NCBI GenBank assembly: GCA_963783085.1
Contig: CAWAMJ010000016.1
Location: forward strand, 124,001 to 188,000
Source: CAVYUC01 sp963783085
GTDB lineage: Bacteria > Bacteroidota > Bacteroidia > Bacteroidales > Prolixibacteraceae
Direction: 5' to 3'
DNA length: 64,000 nt
This document shows positions 37,195 through 45,870 of the stretch, one piece after another. The position numbers and the translations under genes are program-made. Every line of letters begins with the position of its first letter. Within the stretch, counting starts at the first letter, position 1. The notes below the pieces were generated by a model that was given only the letters and a program-made list of their open reading frames with translations, was not told where the DNA came from and did not search any database.

Positions 37195-37818
37195 TTATTC
37201 TCCAACTACCACTTTGGCGAACCGAATAACTTTATCATTTAAACTATATCCTTTCTGAATAACATCCACCACTTTTCCTTTGTGTTTTTTGTCCGGCGCC
37301 GGAATTTTTGTGACAGCTTCATGAAGATCGACATCGAAATCCTGGTTCATCGCTTCAATTTCCCTGACGTTGTTTTGTTTCAGGAATTCCTTGAATTTGT
37401 TGTAGATGAGTAAGGTGCCTTGTTTGGCAATATCATCGTCGGGCACTGATTTCATGGATTCGATTGCCCGCTCAAAATCGTCGATTATCGGCAAAATACT
37501 TATCAGAACACTTTCTCCACCCGACTTTATTAATTCCGCTTTTTCCTTTAATGTGCGGCGACGAAAATTATCGAATTCAGCCTGAAGCCTCAGGTGTTTG
37601 TCAGACATTTCTTCCAGTTGTTTTTCCAGCTTCTCAAGCTGTTCTTCCTTCGCAACTGCTTCTTTTTGTTTTTCTTCCTGGTCTTTTTCGTCAGTTACGT
37701 CAACCTGTTCCTCCGGATTTGCATTCTCCACCGTTTGCTCGTCTTGTTTTACTTCGGGTTCAATCTTCTCATTTTTAGTATTTTGTCCTTTTCCTTCATG
37801 TATTTTTCTGTCTGCCAT
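37195..37818 (-). CDS. grpE: Nucleotide exchange factor GrpE
   Basis: A 207-aa protein with a long acidic N-terminus (to ~55; DVTDEKDQEEKQKEA), a coiled-coil (~55-100, KHLRLQAEFDNFRRRTLKEK), and the beta domain with DVDLHEAVTKIPAPD and VVDVIQKGYSLNDKVIRFAK, the GrpE signature. It releases ADP from DnaK. First gene of the grpE-dnaJ pair. No HrcA-type CIRCE repeat was noticed upstream; a strong hairpin at 37881-37915 separates it from the thioredoxin gene. Confidence 0.95.
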   Translation of the reverse strand: MADRKIHEGKGQNTKNEKIEPEVKQDEQTVENANPEEQVDVTDEKDQEEKQKEAVAKEEQLEKLEKQLEEMSDKHLRLQAEFDNFRRRTLKEKAELIKSGGESVLISILPIIDDFERAIESMKSVPDDDIAKQGTLLIYNKFKEFLKQNNVREIEAMNQDFDVDLHEAVTKIPAPDKKHKGKVVDVIQKGYSLNDKVIRFAKVVVGE

Positions 37819-37880
37819 AATTTTCGAATTTTATTTGCATCATCCTTAAACAAAAAATTTGCCACACCTTTATAAAAGAC

Positions 37881-37915
37881 AAATTGGCACCTAAATCATA
37901 TTTTAGGTGCCAATT
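37881..37915 (-). terminator. 15-bp perfect hairpin between thioredoxin gene and grpE
   Basis: AAATTGGCACCTAAA (37881-37895) pairs perfectly with TTTAGGTGCCAATTT (37902-37915 and one flanking base) around a 6-nt loop. On the minus strand it lies 33 bp after the TlpA-like gene and is followed by GTCTTTT, so it most likely ends that transcript and insulates grpE-dnaJ. Confidence 0.75.
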
Positions 37916-37948
37916 TGGTGGATTTTAATCCGATAGCGGAAATTCAAC

Positions 37949-38443
37949 TTAATTTGCGAGTTGTCTTAATTTAGCTTCCAAAGCGGGTCCCCGTAAATCT
38001 TTCGCAATAATAACCCCGTCGGAGTTGAGTAAAAAATTACTGGGAATTGAACGAACGCCATAGACAGCTCCGTGTTTTGAGCTCCAGCCATTCAAATCGC
38101 TGATGTGATACGGCCAGCTTAAATTATCCTTCTGAATGGCATTTGTCCACGAATCTTTAGCTTTATCAAGCGAAACGCTGAATATCGTGAAATTTTCATT
38201 TTTAAAATTATTATATGCTTTTACCACATTCGGGTTTTCTGCACGGCAGGGGCCGCACCATGATGCCCAGAAATCGAGCAAAACCATTTTTCCTCTGGTG
38301 TCCGATAATTTAACGGTCTTGCCATCGGGCGACGTACCGATTAATTCCGGCGCTTTATCTCCAATGTTTGTCCCTAATTTCTGGGCAAACGAACCTCCTG
38401 CAATTATGACCAGGAACGCAACTAAAACGATAACTTTTTTCAT
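37949..38443 (-). CDS. TlpA-like periplasmic thioredoxin
   Basis: A 164-aa protein with a signal peptide (to ~20, GSFAQ), then a compact AhpC/TlpA-type redoxin: GDKAPELIGTSPDGKTVKLS, LLDFWASWCGPCRAENPNVV (CGPC active site) and VRSIPSNFLLNSDGVI (cis-Pro). It is inferred to reduce periplasmic disulfides or serve cytochrome or cell-envelope maturation. It is shorter than the DUF4369-TlpA proteins usual in Bacteroidota, having only the redoxin domain. Confidence 0.88.
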   Translation of the reverse strand: MKKVIVLVAFLVIIAGGSFAQKLGTNIGDKAPELIGTSPDGKTVKLSDTRGKMVLLDFWASWCGPCRAENPNVVKAYNNFKNENFTIFSVSLDKAKDSWTNAIQKDNLSWPYHISDLNGWSSKHGAVYGVRSIPSNFLLNSDGVIIAKDLRGPALEAKLRQLAN

Positions 38444-38538
38444 TTTATGTAATATTATTGATTTTCAACAGAGGTCAAAAATATAATTTTTTATGGATTG
38501 ACAAATTAAAAATCGAAAGGGATTGTTCGCGGATATAT

Positions 38539-39843
38539 TCAGAGCCGTGTAATTTTTGCTCCCAAAAGGTTTAGCCGTTCGTCAATATTTTCGTATCCGC
38601 GATCGATTTGTTCAATATTTTCGATGTAGCTTGTTCCTTTGGCCGATAAAGCTGCGATGAGCAAGGCAATTCCCGCGCGGATATCGGGCGAAGACATTTT
38701 CGTGGCACGCAAATCCTGTTCGCGATCCAATCCGATGACTGTAGCCCGGTGCGGGTCGCACAAAATAATTTGCGCTCCCATATCAATCAGCTTATCCACA
38801 AAGAAGAGGCGGCTTTCAAACATCTTTTGGTGAATTAAAATACTTCCCTTTGCCTGGATGGCAACAACCAAAAAAATACTTAATAAATCCGGTGTCAATC
38901 CGGGCCATGGTGCGTCGGAAATCGTCATGATGGAACCATCGATGTATTTATCAATTTCGTAATGTTCGGTGTTTTTTATCCGTAAATCATCCCCGGTTTG
39001 TTCTACATTAATGCCCAGCCGGCGGAACGAGTTTGGAATAATTCCGAGGTGTTTTATACCTGCATTTGTGATGGTAATTTCAGAAGCGGTTAATGCAGCC
39101 AACCCGATAAAACTTCCCACTTCGATCATATCGGGCAGAACGGTGTGCGCACAACCGCTTAACGATCCTACTCCCTGTATTACCAGTAAATTGGAGCCGG
39201 TGCCCGAGATTTTAGCCCCCATCGAAACGAGCATCCGGCAAAGTTGCTGCACATACGGTTCGCAGGCAGCATTGTAAATGGTTGTTTCGCCGGAAGCCAT
39301 TACAGCGGCCATTAAAATGTTGGCGGTGCCGGTTACCGAAGCTTCATCAAGCAGCATGTAAGCGCCGGTCATATTGGGAGCAGAAACCGAATACCAAAGG
39401 TTTTGTGCATCATAATCGAAAGAAGCACCCAGCTTTCGAAATCCTGCAAAATGCGTATCAACGCGCCGCCTCCCTATTTTATCGCCGCCGGGTTGCGGAA
39501 TAAACGCTTTCCCGAAACGTGCCAGCAACGGACCGACAATCATAATCGAACCTCTGAGGCTCGACGCCTGTAACTCGTACTCTTTTGTTTTTAAATAATC
39601 GATATCAATGTTTGCGGCATTAAAAATATACTTTCCTTTTTCGAGCCGTTCCGTTTTCACACCTAATCCTTTCAGGATTTCAATTAATTTCAGAACGTCG
39701 CGAATTTCGGGTATATTATCGATACGAACATCTTCGGAAGTCAGCAAGCTGGCACAAATTACCTGGAGCGCTTCATTTTTGGCGCCCTGTGGTTTCAGTG
39801 AACCCCGTAATTTATGACCACCTTCAACTTTAAAACTCGACAT
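38539..39843 (-). CDS. murA: UDP-GlcNAc enolpyruvyl transferase with Asp in the catalytic loop
   Basis: A 434-aa EPSP-synthase-fold enzyme: FKVEGGHKLRGSLKPQGAKN at the start (Lys-Asn active-site pair) and ELQASSLRGSIMIVGPLLAR. The mobile loop reads FIPQPGGDKIGRRRVDTHF. Position 121, where Escherichia coli MurA has Cys115 (PGGCAIG), is Asp. MurA transfers enolpyruvate from PEP to UDP-GlcNAc in the first step of peptidoglycan synthesis; Asp-type enzymes are active but not alkylated by fosfomycin. It follows a DUF4290 gene by 3 bp. Confidence 0.95.
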   Translation of the reverse strand: MSSFKVEGGHKLRGSLKPQGAKNEALQVICASLLTSEDVRIDNIPEIRDVLKLIEILKGLGVKTERLEKGKYIFNAANIDIDYLKTKEYELQASSLRGSIMIVGPLLARFGKAFIPQPGGDKIGRRRVDTHFAGFRKLGASFDYDAQNLWYSVSAPNMTGAYMLLDEASVTGTANILMAAVMASGETTIYNAACEPYVQQLCRMLVSMGAKISGTGSNLLVIQGVGSLSGCAHTVLPDMIEVGSFIGLAALTASEITITNAGIKHLGIIPNSFRRLGINVEQTGDDLRIKNTEHYEIDKYIDGSIMTISDAPWPGLTPDLLSIFLVVAIQAKGSILIHQKMFESRLFFVDKLIDMGAQIILCDPHRATVIGLDREQDLRATKMSSPDIRAGIALLIAALSAKGTSYIENIEQIDRGYENIDERLNLLGAKITRL

Positions 39844-39846
39844 TCA

Positions 39847-40434
39847 TCAGGAATTGGCGTGTTTTTTCTTTTTCTTTTTCTTTTTGGTGAAGATTGCTTT
39901 TGTATCAGAAAGCACCAAATCACGCGAAACCTGGAGGTTTCCGCCAGACATTTCCTCGAGATCGGTAAAGATTTTTTCATCGTCCACCGAATCTTTATTC
40001 CAGCTCAGGTACAACTTTTTCATGTGATTGGCAAGTTGTTCAATCAGGATTTGTTTTTCGTCCCCTTCCATCTCAATAGCTTTGTCAATCATCTTTTGGG
40101 TCACCAATCCATAATGCCTGTACTTTAAATCGTGCTGGTTATAAGGTACCTGTCGTGGTTTTTCAGTAAGAATTGACGGGGATGGCGGCTCATACGGATA
40201 ATCAATATCCAGCTCAAAATCGGTCATTATCGCCAGATGGTCCCATAGTTTATGTTTGAATTCAGCCACATCGCGAAGATACGGATAGAGGTTTCCCATA
40301 ACATCAATAACTGTTTGGGAAGCACGATTTCGTTCATCCCGGTCTTCAATGGTGAGGATGTGATCAACCATACTCTGGATATTTCTGCCATATTCCGGTA
40401 ACGGAAGTTTTTTTCTCTGTGTATTATAGTCCAT
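39847..40434 (-). CDS. DUF4290 protein
   Basis: A 195-aa soluble, helical protein beginning MDYNTQRKKLPLPEYGRNIQ, with MVDHILTIEDRDERNRASQT and DLKYRHYGLVTQKMIDKAIE; this is the Bacteroidota DUF4290 family. The C-terminus is a poly-Lys tail (KKKKKKKKHANS). Its function is not known. Its position 3 bp upstream of murA is repeated in other Bacteroidota as I recall, which hints at a link to cell-wall synthesis. Confidence 0.85.
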   Translation of the reverse strand: MDYNTQRKKLPLPEYGRNIQSMVDHILTIEDRDERNRASQTVIDVMGNLYPYLRDVAEFKHKLWDHLAIMTDFELDIDYPYEPPSPSILTEKPRQVPYNQHDLKYRHYGLVTQKMIDKAIEMEGDEKQILIEQLANHMKKLYLSWNKDSVDDEKIFTDLEEMSGGNLQVSRDLVLSDTKAIFTKKKKKKKKHANS

Positions 40435-40564
40435 GTAATTAAATTAAATCATTGAATTTCGTTTATTATCAGGTATCTGTTTAGGGAGGTTTCTTGAATT
40501 TGCTACAAAACTAATGAAATCCTCGCAAAACACAATTTTTCGTATCTTTTTGTTCTTTTGAACG

Positions 40565-42895
40565 TTAAGATTTGATTTTAAGTTTGGCAAATTTAAGCAG
40601 CAATTGTTTCTGACCGGCATTCTGAAAAAAAACAGTAGCCTTTAAATTCGGCGGCACACCTTCTATTTTCAGTACTTTTCCTTCGCCAAACCGCTGATGC
40701 TCAATGGTCATTCCCTGTTGTATTTTTCCGGGGTCGTCTCCGGCAAACTGCTCCGCACTTTTCTCCTGGTTTAGGTTTACGAGTTTTTTCTGCAAAATGT
40801 TTTGTGCTCCCGTATTTCTGAAGGTCGGCATCTGTGGCCGGCTAAAGTCATTTGCCGGACGTTCCGTGCGCGTTCCTGAAAATTGCCGTTGTCCGCGCGA
40901 ACCTTGTTGTTTCCGGTAGCCGAAATCGGCATTGTCGAGAAATTTTTCTTCCATTTCCGTGAGAAACCGGCTGGGGGAGCAAAAATCGAGATTGCCCCAC
41001 CGGTATCGCTGGGTGGCATAGGTAAACCAGGCATTTTCTTTGGCGCGGGTCAATGCAACATAAAACAGCCGGCGTTCTTCTTCCAAAGCTTCCGGCGAAT
41101 TTTTTTCATCCGACTGCGATGAAGGAAAAAGGTTTTCTTCGAGCCCAACAACAAATACATTTTTAAATTCAAGTCCTTTCGCCGAATGCACCGTCATCAG
41201 CGTTACCTTGTCGCGGTCTTCCTCTTTTTCCGTATCCTGGTCGGTAAGCAACGCCACATCTTCCAAATAATTTTCCAGTTTATCCGGCCGGCCTTCTTCT
41301 TTGGCATTGATGCTGAATTCCTGTATTCCGTTCAGCAATTCCTGAATATTTTCGTGGCGGCTCAATCCTTCCGGCGATTTATCGTTGTACAATTCTTTTA
41401 AGATGCCGGTTTTTTCTGCAATGGTTTTTGCGGCATCGAAGGCATCCTTTTCTGCGGCTATCCCGGCGAAAAGATTTATCAACTGTTTAAAATTCTGCAC
41501 TTTTGTAACTGTCCCTTTGTTCAATCCGGCAGTATTTTGGTTTGACAAGGCCGAAACCACGTGCCAAATCGATTTTTCGTCATTCACCGCGGCAGTTTCA
41601 AGTTTTGCAAGCGTTGTGCTTCCAATTCCCCGCGCCGGATAATTGATGATTCTTTTCAGCGCTTCGTTGTCCGAAGGATTGATGATTACCCGGAAATAAG
41701 CCAGCAAATCTTTAATTTCCTTGCGCTGATAAAAGCTCAGGCCGCCATAAATTTTGTACGGGATGTTTCTTTTCCGAAGCGCTTCCTCAAAAATACGCGA
41801 CTGCGCGTTGGTGCGGTAAAGTATGGCGTAATCCAGGTTTTTATAATGTTGGCGGAGCTGCGTTTCTGCAATTTCCTGCGCCACCAAAAATCCTTCTTCA
41901 TTATCGGTTAATGCGCAAACCACTTTTATGGCTTTTCCTTCTTCGTTTTCTGAAAAAACAGTTTTCGGTATTTGTTTTTTGTTTTTCAGGATGATGCTGT
42001 TCGCTGCGTTCACAATGGTTTTCGTGGAGCGGTAGTTTTGTTCCAGTTTGAAAATTTTGTAATTCGGATAATCTTTCTGAAAGTTCAGGATATTTTCAAT
42101 CCGGGCGCCGCGGAATGAATAAATGCTCTGTGCATCGTCGCCAACCACGCAAATGTTGCGGTGAACTGTCGCCAGCTTTTTGATTATCAGATATTGTGCA
42201 AAATTGGTATCCTGGTATTCATCCACCAAAAGATAGCCGAAACGCTGCTGGTAATTAGCCAGAATTTCTTCGTGATCGCGAAAGAGCAGGTTTGTTTTCA
42301 GGAGCAAATCATCGAAATCCATCGCGCCGCAAAGAAAGCTGCGTTTTGCATATTCCTTGTAAACTTCGGCGATGGCAGGCATCCGCATGTTTTTATCGAT
42401 TCCCCTGATTTCGGCATTCTGCATGTAAGCATTAGGCGTTATCAGGTTATTTTTTGCCATGGAAATCCGTGCAGCAACCACTCCCGGTTTGTAAATTTTA
42501 TCGTCGAGTTGAAAACTTTTCAAAATGGTTTTGATGAGGCTTTTCGTGTCGGCGCTGTCGTAAATTGTAAAATTCGCCGGGTAACCAATCACTTCATGCT
42601 CGGTACGGAGAATACGCGCAAAAATGGAGTGAAAGGTTCCCATCCACAGGTAGCGCGCTACTTTTTCACCGACAACTGTGGCGATCCGTTCCTTCATTTC
42701 GCGGGCTGCTTTGTTGGTAAAAGTAAGAGCCAGAATGGACGATGGCCGCGCGCCCTGTTTCAGCAAATGCGCGATACGGTAGGTTAAAACCCGGGTTTTT
42801 CCGGAACCCGCGCCGGCAATCACCAGTGCAGGGCCTTCAGTCTGAACAACAGCGTCGTACTGCGATTTACTTAAGCCTTTTAAATAGTCTAACAC
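40565..42895 (-). CDS. UvrD/PcrA-type DNA helicase
   Basis: A superfamily 1A helicase of ~776 aa from GTG 42895. The frame runs on to ATG 42970, but conserved sequence starts with LDYLKGLSKSQYDAVVQTEG and an AAAGGA-like ribosome site precedes the GTG. Motifs in order: GAGSGKTRVLTYR (Walker A), ILALTFTNKAAREMKER (Ia), YLLVDEYQDTNFAQYL (II), VGDDAQSIYSFRGA (III), LEQNYRSTKTI (IV), VTLMTVHSAKGLEFKNVFVV (V), EEERRLFYVALTRAKE (VI). The C-terminal ~60 residues carry a Tudor-like element (GMTIEHQRFGEGKVLKIEG) that binds RNA polymerase in PcrA. It unwinds DNA 3' to 5' in repair and replication. Confidence 0.92.
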   Translation of the reverse strand: MLDYLKGLSKSQYDAVVQTEGPALVIAGAGSGKTRVLTYRIAHLLKQGARPSSILALTFTNKAAREMKERIATVVGEKVARYLWMGTFHSIFARILRTEHEVIGYPANFTIYDSADTKSLIKTILKSFQLDDKIYKPGVVAARISMAKNNLITPNAYMQNAEIRGIDKNMRMPAIAEVYKEYAKRSFLCGAMDFDDLLLKTNLLFRDHEEILANYQQRFGYLLVDEYQDTNFAQYLIIKKLATVHRNICVVGDDAQSIYSFRGARIENILNFQKDYPNYKIFKLEQNYRSTKTIVNAANSIILKNKKQIPKTVFSENEEGKAIKVVCALTDNEEGFLVAQEIAETQLRQHYKNLDYAILYRTNAQSRIFEEALRKRNIPYKIYGGLSFYQRKEIKDLLAYFRVIINPSDNEALKRIINYPARGIGSTTLAKLETAAVNDEKSIWHVVSALSNQNTAGLNKGTVTKVQNFKQLINLFAGIAAEKDAFDAAKTIAEKTGILKELYNDKSPEGLSRHENIQELLNGIQEFSINAKEEGRPDKLENYLEDVALLTDQDTEKEEDRDKVTLMTVHSAKGLEFKNVFVVGLEENLFPSSQSDEKNSPEALEEERRLFYVALTRAKENAWFTYATQRYRWGNLDFCSPSRFLTEMEEKFLDNADFGYRKQQGSRGQRQFSGTRTERPANDFSRPQMPTFRNTGAQNILQKKLVNLNQEKSAEQFAGDDPGKIQQGMTIEHQRFGEGKVLKIEGVPPNLKATVFFQNAGQKQLLLKFAKLKIKS

Positions 42896-43082
42896 AATTC
42901 CAATCCTTTCAATTTTAAAACCACAAAAGTAAAAGATGTTTTTACTAACCGGTTCATTTTCGATGGTCAATTTTTAGGTTTTTGGATTTGATTGTTCTTT
43001 TTAAGAACCGAATTTTGTAACGCCTGCGGACAATTAAATAAAATTTATACGTTAATATTGTAGCTCAATGTAGAATGGCATT

Positions 43083-44378
43083 ATGAACAAAAAAAGTATT
43101 TTTTTTCTGTTGACAATTGTTGTTTTTTTCCTGTATCCGGCGGTTTCCAAAGCGCAGATTTCAGCGCCGGGTTCATCTTCATCGGCGCGAGCCAATTATC
43201 CGGTATTTGGGGAAACCGATAGCATTTTTGTTTTCTGTGCACAGAATGAAGGCGCTGCGAACGGTGCATTGCGGGTACAAACTGCTCTGGAAGGAACAAA
43301 AACATTTCTGTGGGAAAAATACAACAACGTTTCCGGCGAATTTGAATTTTATTTTTCCGAAAGCACCAGCGCGCAGGAATCCACCATTTCTTCATTAACC
43401 GACGGCGGATACCGCGCCACCATTACGCAGGGGACAACAACACAGGTGCACCGGGCGTGGGTTTTCAACGACTGGTTTTCCGCCACCGCCGAAATTACCG
43501 ATTCCAATTGCGAATCGTTTAAAATGAATGGTGCATTTGACACCGGCGGGTTTATTTATTATGATCTGGCGAACAATACCGAAATCAACCTTTCGAAAAA
43601 CGTTCAGGTGGAATGGAAAAGCGGACAAACCAAAATTGCTTCGGTTATCAGCCCGCAGATTTTCAATCCGCCCACTCAGGATACCAAATATACTTTGCGG
43701 GTATACGATCAGTTCGGGTGTGAAGGAATTTCAGAAATAACCTATGAATCGATTGTTACCAAAGCGAAATTTTCTGTCGATCAGCAAAGCGGTGAAGCGC
43801 CGTTAACCGTAACATTCACCAACGAGTCGGAGAACGGGACGCCGGGGGCATACGAATGGTTCTTTTTCCGGGACCTCGACGAGATAAAACGGGAATCGGA
43901 AAATAGTGATCAGCCGGTAGACAGCATCATGGTTGTAGCCTACGACGATAGCCCGGTTTTTACCTATGAAAATTCCGGAACTTACGACGTAAAACTGGTT
44001 TCAAAACACATTTCGGAAAATCAAACTTGTGTTGACACAACATACCTCGAAGAATTTATTGTGGCGGACACCTCGTTTATGGATGCGCCCAATGTTTTCA
44101 CACCGAATAATGATGGTGTGAACGACTATTTTGTGGTTAAATTCGTGTCGATGCAGAGCATAAAAATTTCCATTTTTAACCGCTGGGGCAAACGGGTGCA
44201 TTTCTGGGAAAGCGAAAATGTACGCGGATTCGAAGGCACCTGGATGGAAACCATCTGGGATGGCCGGATTGGCGGGCGCTGGGCAAGTCCGGGTGTTTAC
44301 TATTATGTGGTTGAAGGCAGGGGCCGCGACAACGAGGAACGACGGGCGCACGGTTTTGTCCATCTGTTCCGGGATTGA
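43083..44378 (+). CDS. Secreted PKD protein with gliding-type C-terminal domain
   Basis: A 431-aa protein with a signal peptide (to ~25, SKAQ), two Ig-like regions, a PKD domain (~222-325; FSVDQQSGEAPLTVTFTNES) and a C-terminal CHU_C/type B sorting domain (~340-431; PNVFTPNNDGVNDYFVVKFV, ISIFNRWGKRVHFWES, WASPGVYYYVVEGRG). This type of domain directs export by the type IX secretion system. It is a probable cell-surface or matrix protein with no catalytic motif. Divergent from the helicase gene. Confidence 0.85.
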   Translation: MNKKSIFFLLTIVVFFLYPAVSKAQISAPGSSSSARANYPVFGETDSIFVFCAQNEGAANGALRVQTALEGTKTFLWEKYNNVSGEFEFYFSESTSAQESTISSLTDGGYRATITQGTTTQVHRAWVFNDWFSATAEITDSNCESFKMNGAFDTGGFIYYDLANNTEINLSKNVQVEWKSGQTKIASVISPQIFNPPTQDTKYTLRVYDQFGCEGISEITYESIVTKAKFSVDQQSGEAPLTVTFTNESENGTPGAYEWFFFRDLDEIKRESENSDQPVDSIMVVAYDDSPVFTYENSGTYDVKLVSKHISENQTCVDTTYLEEFIVADTSFMDAPNVFTPNNDGVNDYFVVKFVSMQSIKISIFNRWGKRVHFWESENVRGFEGTWMETIWDGRIGGRWASPGVYYYVVEGRGRDNEERRAHGFVHLFRD

Positions 44379-44400
44379 AAAGAGACCATCGATTCCGTTT

Positions 44401-45174
44401 TTAAATAATCCCCGAACCCAGCAACACCGCAAAAATCAAAATCATTATCGCAACAACGACGTGAAGCGTTTTTATGGTAATTTTCTTAAACAGACGGTTT
44501 CCAATGAAAACACCGGTAAATGCAGCAACTACCGCAACCACAAGCAACATTATTTCCGATTGGCTGATATGGCTCAGCATGTTACGCGAATAAACCGTCA
44601 GGCGTGAAATATCGATTAAGCAGGCGATAACCACGCCCGTGCCAATAAACACTTCTTTTGATAAACCCGCGCGAATTAAAAACGCCGAACGCAAAGCTCC
44701 CTGATGGCCCGATAAACCGCCGAAAAATCCGCTCAGCAATCCGCCAACAGGCAGGTATTTCTTTTTAATCTGAAAATTGCCGAGGTTGGGCAACAAATCG
44801 AACAGTGAAAAAACCACCAGCAAAACGGCCACGATCAACTTCACCGGCGTAACCTGGTGTTCGTGTCCACTCAGGGTGTAGGAAAACAGCGGGTTTAAAT
44901 CGGTAATAACAGTGAGTAATTTTGCTCCCAGATATGCTGCAAACATCGACGGAATTCCGAAGATCGCGATGATTTTCCAGTCGAAGTGTTTTCGGAAAAA
45001 CCACACCTTGATCAGGTTGTTGGCAAAATGAACTACCGCAGTTAAGGCAATGGCCAGTTCAATCGGAAAAAACAACCCGAACACCGGCAACAGCAAAGTT
45101 CCCAGACCGAATCCGGAAAAGAGCGTTAGTCCGGCGCCGATTAATGTAACAACAGCAATGAGCAGATAATCCAT
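44401..45174 (-). CDS. TauE/SafE family membrane permease
   Basis: A 257-aa protein with about eight hydrophobic segments (LLIAVVTLIGAGLTLFSGFG, LAIALTAVVHFANNLIKVWF, LIVAVLLVVFSLFDLL, VVAIMILIFAVLLGSGII). The two-repeat layout and the GLSGHQGALRSAFL loop (family motif GxxGxxGG) fit TauE/SafE, which export sulfite, sulfoacetate or other organic anions. Given two sulfatases in the window sulfite or sulfate handling is tempting, but there is no operon link. Convergent with the gliding-type gene. Confidence 0.82.
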   Translation of the reverse strand: MDYLLIAVVTLIGAGLTLFSGFGLGTLLLPVFGLFFPIELAIALTAVVHFANNLIKVWFFRKHFDWKIIAIFGIPSMFAAYLGAKLLTVITDLNPLFSYTLSGHEHQVTPVKLIVAVLLVVFSLFDLLPNLGNFQIKKKYLPVGGLLSGFFGGLSGHQGALRSAFLIRAGLSKEVFIGTGVVIACLIDISRLTVYSRNMLSHISQSEIMLLVVAVVAAFTGVFIGNRLFKKITIKTLHVVVAIMILIFAVLLGSGII

Positions 45175-45698
45175 CGGAATTTTTTTGCGTTAACTGTAAA
45201 TTTAGTAAAAGATGACCGGAATCCGCTTTCTCTCATAGGAATGTCTTCGGCACCTCATCAGTCTTCGGTTTTCGGTTTTCGGTCTTTTTCCCAATGATAA
45301 ACGACCAAAGACTTTCTTTTACATTCGCGTCATCCGTCCTCTTCCCAATTTTTCAGAATGAAATCGAAATCGAGTTCGTTGTGTTTAATTTCAAGAGCCA
45401 ATGGCCAGTGGCAAGCGGTCGGCGGCTCGTAGCTCGCAGCTTCTGAACGTCCTGTGAAGGACGAAACAGGGGTGGAAAAACCGGCACCGAAACAACATTT
45501 CGTTCCGTACGGGGCCGTACGGGACGAGAGAATCCTTCGCAATCTTCAATGCTACCCCTATCCGGTACCTAACGGCACCGGCCAATAGGAAATATATTTG
45601 CCAGTCCGCAGTACCTATCAGCATTTAATAACCGCAGGTAAACTCTCCCAGAGATAGAAACCCGCTATTCGAACCGCCTTTTGTTCAAAGCATTCTTT

Positions 45699-45740
45699 GT
45701 CCCTCTCCGCCGGGAGAGGGACAAACATCGCCCGCGATGT
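45699..45740. repeat. Paired hairpin repeat unit
   Basis: Two perfect hairpins lie side by side: a 10-bp stem (45699-45708 with 45713-45722) and a 7-bp stem (45725-45731 with 45734-45740). The unit is followed by CAGGGTGAGG. Confidence 0.6.
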
Positions 45741-45802
45741 CAGGGTGAGGTGAAATACGGCCTGACCTTTCCAAAAACCCGGCTAAAGCCGCTCCGTTTA
45801 CA

Positions 45803-45836
45803 CAAAAAAAAACGAGGCTGCCAATGCAAACCTCGT
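45803..45836 (-). terminator. Terminator of transketolase gene
   Basis: On the minus strand ACGAGG, a 13-nt loop and CCTCGT are followed by nine T residues, 35 bp after the transketolase stop. Confidence 0.75.
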
Positions 45837-45870
45837 CATCCGAATATTCTTTTCAGCCAGCTTTTAAGTT

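Larger units (their letters stand above)
45175..45870. repeat. Repeat-rich intergenic region
   Basis: About 700 bp without a credible gene. It carries GTCCT-GTGA-AGGAC near 45451, a tandem of the 8-bp palindrome CCGTACGG separated by GG near 45510, and GTCCCTCTCC-GCCG-GGAGAGGGAC at 45699-45722. These are followed by ACATCGC-CC-GCGATGT at 45725-45740 and GGCTAAAGCC at 45781-45790. Small minus-strand frames here have a composition unlike neighbours and look like read-through of repeats. The segment resembles dispersed intergenic repeats of Bacteroidota. Confidence 0.6.

Noticed and set aside
42896..42970. 25-residue N-terminal extension of the helicase
   Set aside because: Not helicase-like; GTG 42895 directly precedes the conserved start and has a ribosome site.
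45330..45624. Two overlapping small minus-strand frames in the repeat block
   Set aside because: Composition reflects the underlying palindromic repeats; no start site, signal or family features.
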